A DNA stretch of 64,000 bases from Micromonospora sp. C31. Lineage in GTDB: Bacteria; Actinomycetota; Actinomycetes; Mycobacteriales; Micromonosporaceae. The notes beneath the pieces are model-generated. The model was given only the letters and a program-made list of their open reading frames with translations. It did not search any database and had not been told where the DNA came from. This document shows, one piece after another, positions 61,157 to 64,000 of this stretch. Numbering within the stretch: position 1 is the first letter of the stretch; every line of letters begins with the position of its first letter. A program made the translations under genes and the position numbers. The stretch lies in NCBI RefSeq assembly GCF_018070575.1, contig NZ_JAGPXN010000024.1, positions 1-64,000 on the forward strand. The letters are read 5' to 3'.

Positions 61157-64000
61157 ATGCAGCGTTCGGACGAAGGAACGGAGGTGCCGTCGCGGCCGGA
61201 GGCGGTCTCCGCCAGCCAGCGGCGCTTCTGGTTCCTGGACCAGATCACGCCCGGCGTCCCCGTCTACAACAGCTATTCGGCGATCGACCTGTCGGGCCCG
61301 CTCGACCCCGCGCTCGCGGTCCGGGCGTTGCAGGAGGTCGTCCGTCGGCACCGCATCCTGCGTTCCCGATTCCCGGACGAGGACGGCCAGCCGGCCATCG
61401 ACACGTCGACGGGTGACCAACCGGCGGCGATACCGTTCATCGACCTCTCCGCGCTTCCGGACCCGGCACGCGGTACGACCGCCGACGGCCTGGTCGACCG
61501 ACTCGCGCATCGCAGATTCGACATTCAGCGTGGCCCGCTGTTCCGGGCGGCGGTCATCCGCACGGAAACCGACCGGCACATCGTGCTGTTCGGCGTGCAC
61601 CACATCGTCTCCGACGGCTGGTCGGCGCAGGTGGTGTTCCGCGATTTCCGCGATCTGTACGCTACCCTCGCGGAGAATGGCGAATTCCGTCCGACACATT
61701 CTCGGCCGCAGTTCTCGGACGTCGTCGCGAGACAGGAGAAATGGCGGAACAGCGCCGGACACGACCGTCAGCTGGATTACTGGCGCGGTCGACTGGACGG
61801 CATCACCGGCGATTCCCGCGTGCCGCCGGACCGCAGGGCGAGGACCGATGCCGGGCACGCCGCCGGACACGCCCGGTACGCCATCGCCGACGACCTCGCC
61901 GGGCGGCTGCGGGCCCTCGCCCGCGCCGAGCGGGTCACGCTGTTCATGGTGCTGCTGACCGGCTTGAAGATCACCGTGTCGCGTTACCTGCAACGCGGCG
62001 ACATCACGGTGGGCACGCCGATCGCGATGCGCGACGATCCGGACGTCCAGGACATGGTCGGGCCGCTGCTGAACACGCTGGCGCTGCGCACCGATCTGTC
62101 CGGCGCGCCGACCGTACGACAGGCCCTGCTCCGGGTACGCGACACCTGCCTCGCCGCGTACGACAACCAGGACGTCCCCTTCGACTCCGTGGTCGCCGCG
62201 CTGGGCGGCGGGCGGGACCTGGAGAACAGCCCGTTCTTCCAGATCCTGTTCCAGTACGTCGCCGGCGCCGGCGAGCGGCACTCCTTCGCCGGCCTGCGGG
62301 CCGCACTGAGGGAGGTCGAGCTCGGTCTGGCCAAGCTCGACCTGACCCTCGACGTGGTGGAGGACGACGGCGCCCTGGAGCTCGTCGCCCGGTACCGGGC
62401 CAGCAGCTACGACCGGGCCACGATCGACCGTCTGGCAGGGCACTGGCAGAGCGTGCTCGTCGGCATGTGCGAGCGGCCGGACGCGGACATCGAGGACCTC
62501 GACCTGCTCACCCCGGCGGAACGGTCCGTGGTCGCCGCCGCGTCGACCGGGGCGCCCGTCGTCGCGCCGGCAGCGACGTCGGTGCTGGATCTCTTCGAGC
62601 GGATCGCCGACGCCGACCCGTACGCCGAGGCGGTCGTCTGCGGAAGCGTACGGCTCGGCTACGGGCAACTGGACCGGCGGGCGAACCAACTCGCGCACCG
62701 CCTGCGCGAGCTCGGGGTGGCACCCGAGACGCGGGTGGGCATCCTGATGGAGCGTTCGGTCGAGACGATCGTGGCCGTGCTGGCGGTCTGGAAGGCCGGC
62801 GGAGCGTACGTGCCGGTCGACACCGACATGCCGGCCGCCCGGCGGGAGGCGATCCTGGCCGACGCGGGCGTGACCGTCCTGCTCACCCAGGAGCAGCTCG
62901 CCGGCGACCTCGCCGACGACCGGCGGCACGTGCTGACCGTCGACCCGGACCACACGGCGTTCGGCCACCTGCCGACCGATCGGCCGCCGCGCACCACGGC
63001 CGCCGGGCAGCTGAGCTACGTCATCTACACCTCGGGGTCGACCGGACAGCCGAAGGGTGTCATGGCGACCCACGGTGGCCTGCTGGGCACCTGCATGGCG
63101 TGGGAACACGCGTTCGGGCTCCGGGGGCGGATCCGGTCGCACCTGCAGATGGCGAACTTCTGCTTCGACGGCTTCCTCGGGGAACTCGTCCGGTCCCTCA
63201 CGTCCGGGGCGAAGCTGGTGGTCTGCCCCCGCGAGTTCCTGCTCTCGCCCGACCGGCTGCTCGCCCTGATCCGGGACGAACGGGTGGATGTCGCGGACTT
63301 CGTACCGACCGTCCTGCGGGCGTTGTCCGGGCACCTTGAGCGCAGCGGCCAGGGCCTCGGCGGGCTCCGGCTCGTCATCGTGGGGTCCGACACCGTACCC
63401 GCGGACGAGCTGGCCCGCCTCCGGCGGCTCGGCGGGCCGGACACTCAGGTGGTCAACTGCTACGGGCTCACCGAGGCAACCGTGGACAGCACCTACTTCG
63501 TCTGCCCGCCCGACTGGCCGGAAGACACGTCCGTGCTCATCGGCGAACCGCTGCCCGGAATGACGGTCCATCTCCTGGACCCGGCGCTGCGGCCGGTGCC
63601 GCCGGGAATGCCCGGCACGATCTTCGTCGGCGGCCCCACGGTGGCTCGCGGATACCTGGGCGATCCCGGCCGGACGGCGTCGGTCTTCCTGCCCGACCCG
63701 TTCAGCCCGCTGCCCGGCGCCCGGATGTACCGGACCGGCGACCGGGCGCGTTTCCGCCGGACGCCGCAGGGGTTGCGGATCGAGTATCTCGGCCGGGCCG
63801 ACCAGCAGGTCAAGATCCGCGCGTACCGGGTCGAGCTGGGCGAGATCGAGGCGGCCCTGCGGCGCCTGCCGGGCGTCCGGGACGCGGTGGCGGTCGTAAA
63901 CGACAGCGATCCCACCGACCGGCGGGTGCATGCCTTCGTCGCCGCCGCCGAGACCGCCGAGACGCGGGACTGGCATGCCGCGCTGCGCGCGACACTTCCC
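61157..64000 (+). CDS. Non-ribosomal peptide synthetase (C-A...), truncated by window end
   Basis: An open frame of 948 codons with no stop before the window edge. Residues about 12-440 are a condensation domain with HHIVSDGW as the catalytic HHxxxDG motif and early motif SASQRRFWFLDQ. Residues about 475-940 are an adenylation domain: RRANQLAHRLRELGVAP (A1-A2), YTSGSTGQPKGV (A3), FCFDGFLGELVRSL (A4), NCYGLTEATVDSTY (A5), YRTGDRARF (A7), GRADQQVKIRAYRVELGEIE (A8). A carrier domain should follow outside. A condensation domain at the N-terminus means it receives an acyl or peptidyl unit from another protein or is a starter-type C domain. ATG 61157 follows GAGG. Confidence 0.93.
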   Translation, partial: MQRSDEGTEVPSRPEAVSASQRRFWFLDQITPGVPVYNSYSAIDLSGPLDPALAVRALQEVVRRHRILRSRFPDEDGQPAIDTSTGDQPAAIPFIDLSALPDPARGTTADGLVDRLAHRRFDIQRGPLFRAAVIRTETDRHIVLFGVHHIVSDGWSAQVVFRDFRDLYATLAENGEFRPTHSRPQFSDVVARQEKWRNSAGHDRQLDYWRGRLDGITGDSRVPPDRRARTDAGHAAGHARYAIADDLAGRLRALARAERVTLFMVLLTGLKITVSRYLQRGDITVGTPIAMRDDPDVQDMVGPLLNTLALRTDLSGAPTVRQALLRVRDTCLAAYDNQDVPFDSVVAALGGGRDLENSPFFQILFQYVAGAGERHSFAGLRAALREVELGLAKLDLTLDVVEDDGALELVARYRASSYDRATIDRLAGHWQSVLVGMCERPDADIEDLDLLTPAERSVVAAASTGAPVVAPAATSVLDLFERIADADPYAEAVVCGSVRLGYGQLDRRANQLAHRLRELGVAPETRVGILMERSVETIVAVLAVWKAGGAYVPVDTDMPAARREAILADAGVTVLLTQEQLAGDLADDRRHVLTVDPDHTAFGHLPTDRPPRTTAAGQLSYVIYTSGSTGQPKGVMATHGGLLGTCMAWEHAFGLRGRIRSHLQMANFCFDGFLGELVRSLTSGAKLVVCPREFLLSPDRLLALIRDERVDVADFVPTVLRALSGHLERSGQGLGGLRLVIVGSDTVPADELARLRRLGGPDTQVVNCYGLTEATVDSTYFVCPPDWPEDTSVLIGEPLPGMTVHLLDPALRPVPPGMPGTIFVGGPTVARGYLGDPGRTASVFLPDPFSPLPGARMYRTGDRARFRRTPQGLRIEYLGRADQQVKIRAYRVELGEIEAALRRLPGVRDAVAVVNDSDPTDRRVHAFVAAAETAETRDWHAALRATLP

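Noticed and set aside
61118..63976. A 952-codon open frame on the minus strand opposite the NRPS
   Set aside because: It is antisense to clear C and A domain motifs and is Arg/Gly/Asp-rich with no family signature, a usual shadow in GC-rich DNA.
59349..64000. Joining the NRPS genes and the ino1 operon into one cluster
   Set aside because: They are separated by a scar with an orphan IS end and a hairpin and are convergent; nothing in sequence links them.

Overview
The window is GC-rich DNA with many GTG starts, strong third-position G/C bias and ATGA/GTGA stop-start overlaps. Together with an AfsR/SARP regulator, a CBM13 xylanase, a rifamycin monooxygenase and NRPS genes, this points to a filamentous actinomycete, most likely Micromonosporaceae (inference). 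No tRNA, rRNA or CRISPR array was seen.

Layout. 0-5 kb: an anchored extracytoplasmic protein, a divergent MFS-exporter/TetR pair and a repeat protein. 5-8.5 kb: a rifampicin monooxygenase (rox) preceded by a 19-bp palindrome matching the rifamycin-associated element, then a frameshifted HEAT-type gene and an IS5-type transposase remnant. 8.6-12.1 kb: a secreted esterase and a GH10 xylanase that share a near-identical CBM13 domain, with lac-operator-like sites upstream. 12.5-17.2 kb: a divergent LuxR-type regulator and a large XRE-AfsR/SARP regulator with a palindrome between them.

17.3-40.1 kb is an extracellular contractile injection system (eCIS, phage-tail-like) locus. The leftward operon holds sheath, tube, a CxxC protein, a 994-aa DUF4157 protein, a second tube, a tube-LysM fusion, VgrG-like spike, gp25, baseplate J, gpI, a zinc-ribbon/discoidin membrane protein and two unrecognised proteins. 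The rightward set holds a Pvc16-type terminator, a membrane-anchored protein, a second LuxR regulator and PAAR. A secreted vWA protein and an unknown protein follow. No AAA+ ATPase or clear tape measure was found.

40.1-48.1 kb is a scarred accessory zone: an integrase remnant, two phage-like genes, an IS256-family element broken by two single-base deletions, an ion channel, an HtrA protease, a DUF3040 protein and a multiply frameshifted gene. 48.2-58.9 kb holds a GalE-like epimerase divergent from a tightly coupled nine-gene operon: inositol-phosphate synthase, HD phosphohydrolase, methyltransferase, Gfo/Idh oxidoreductase, zinc-ribbon MBL-fold protein, YcaO, TIM-barrel isomerase, GT4 glycosyltransferase and PIG-L deacetylase. 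Its logic resembles the front half of mycothiol synthesis, with added sugar-editing and YcaO steps and no mycothiol ligase or acetyltransferase. It is the best candidate here for an undescribed pathway.

59.0-64 kb: a solitary IS256-type end, a stand-alone NRPS adenylation enzyme, and a divergent NRPS (condensation-adenylation) that runs off the window.
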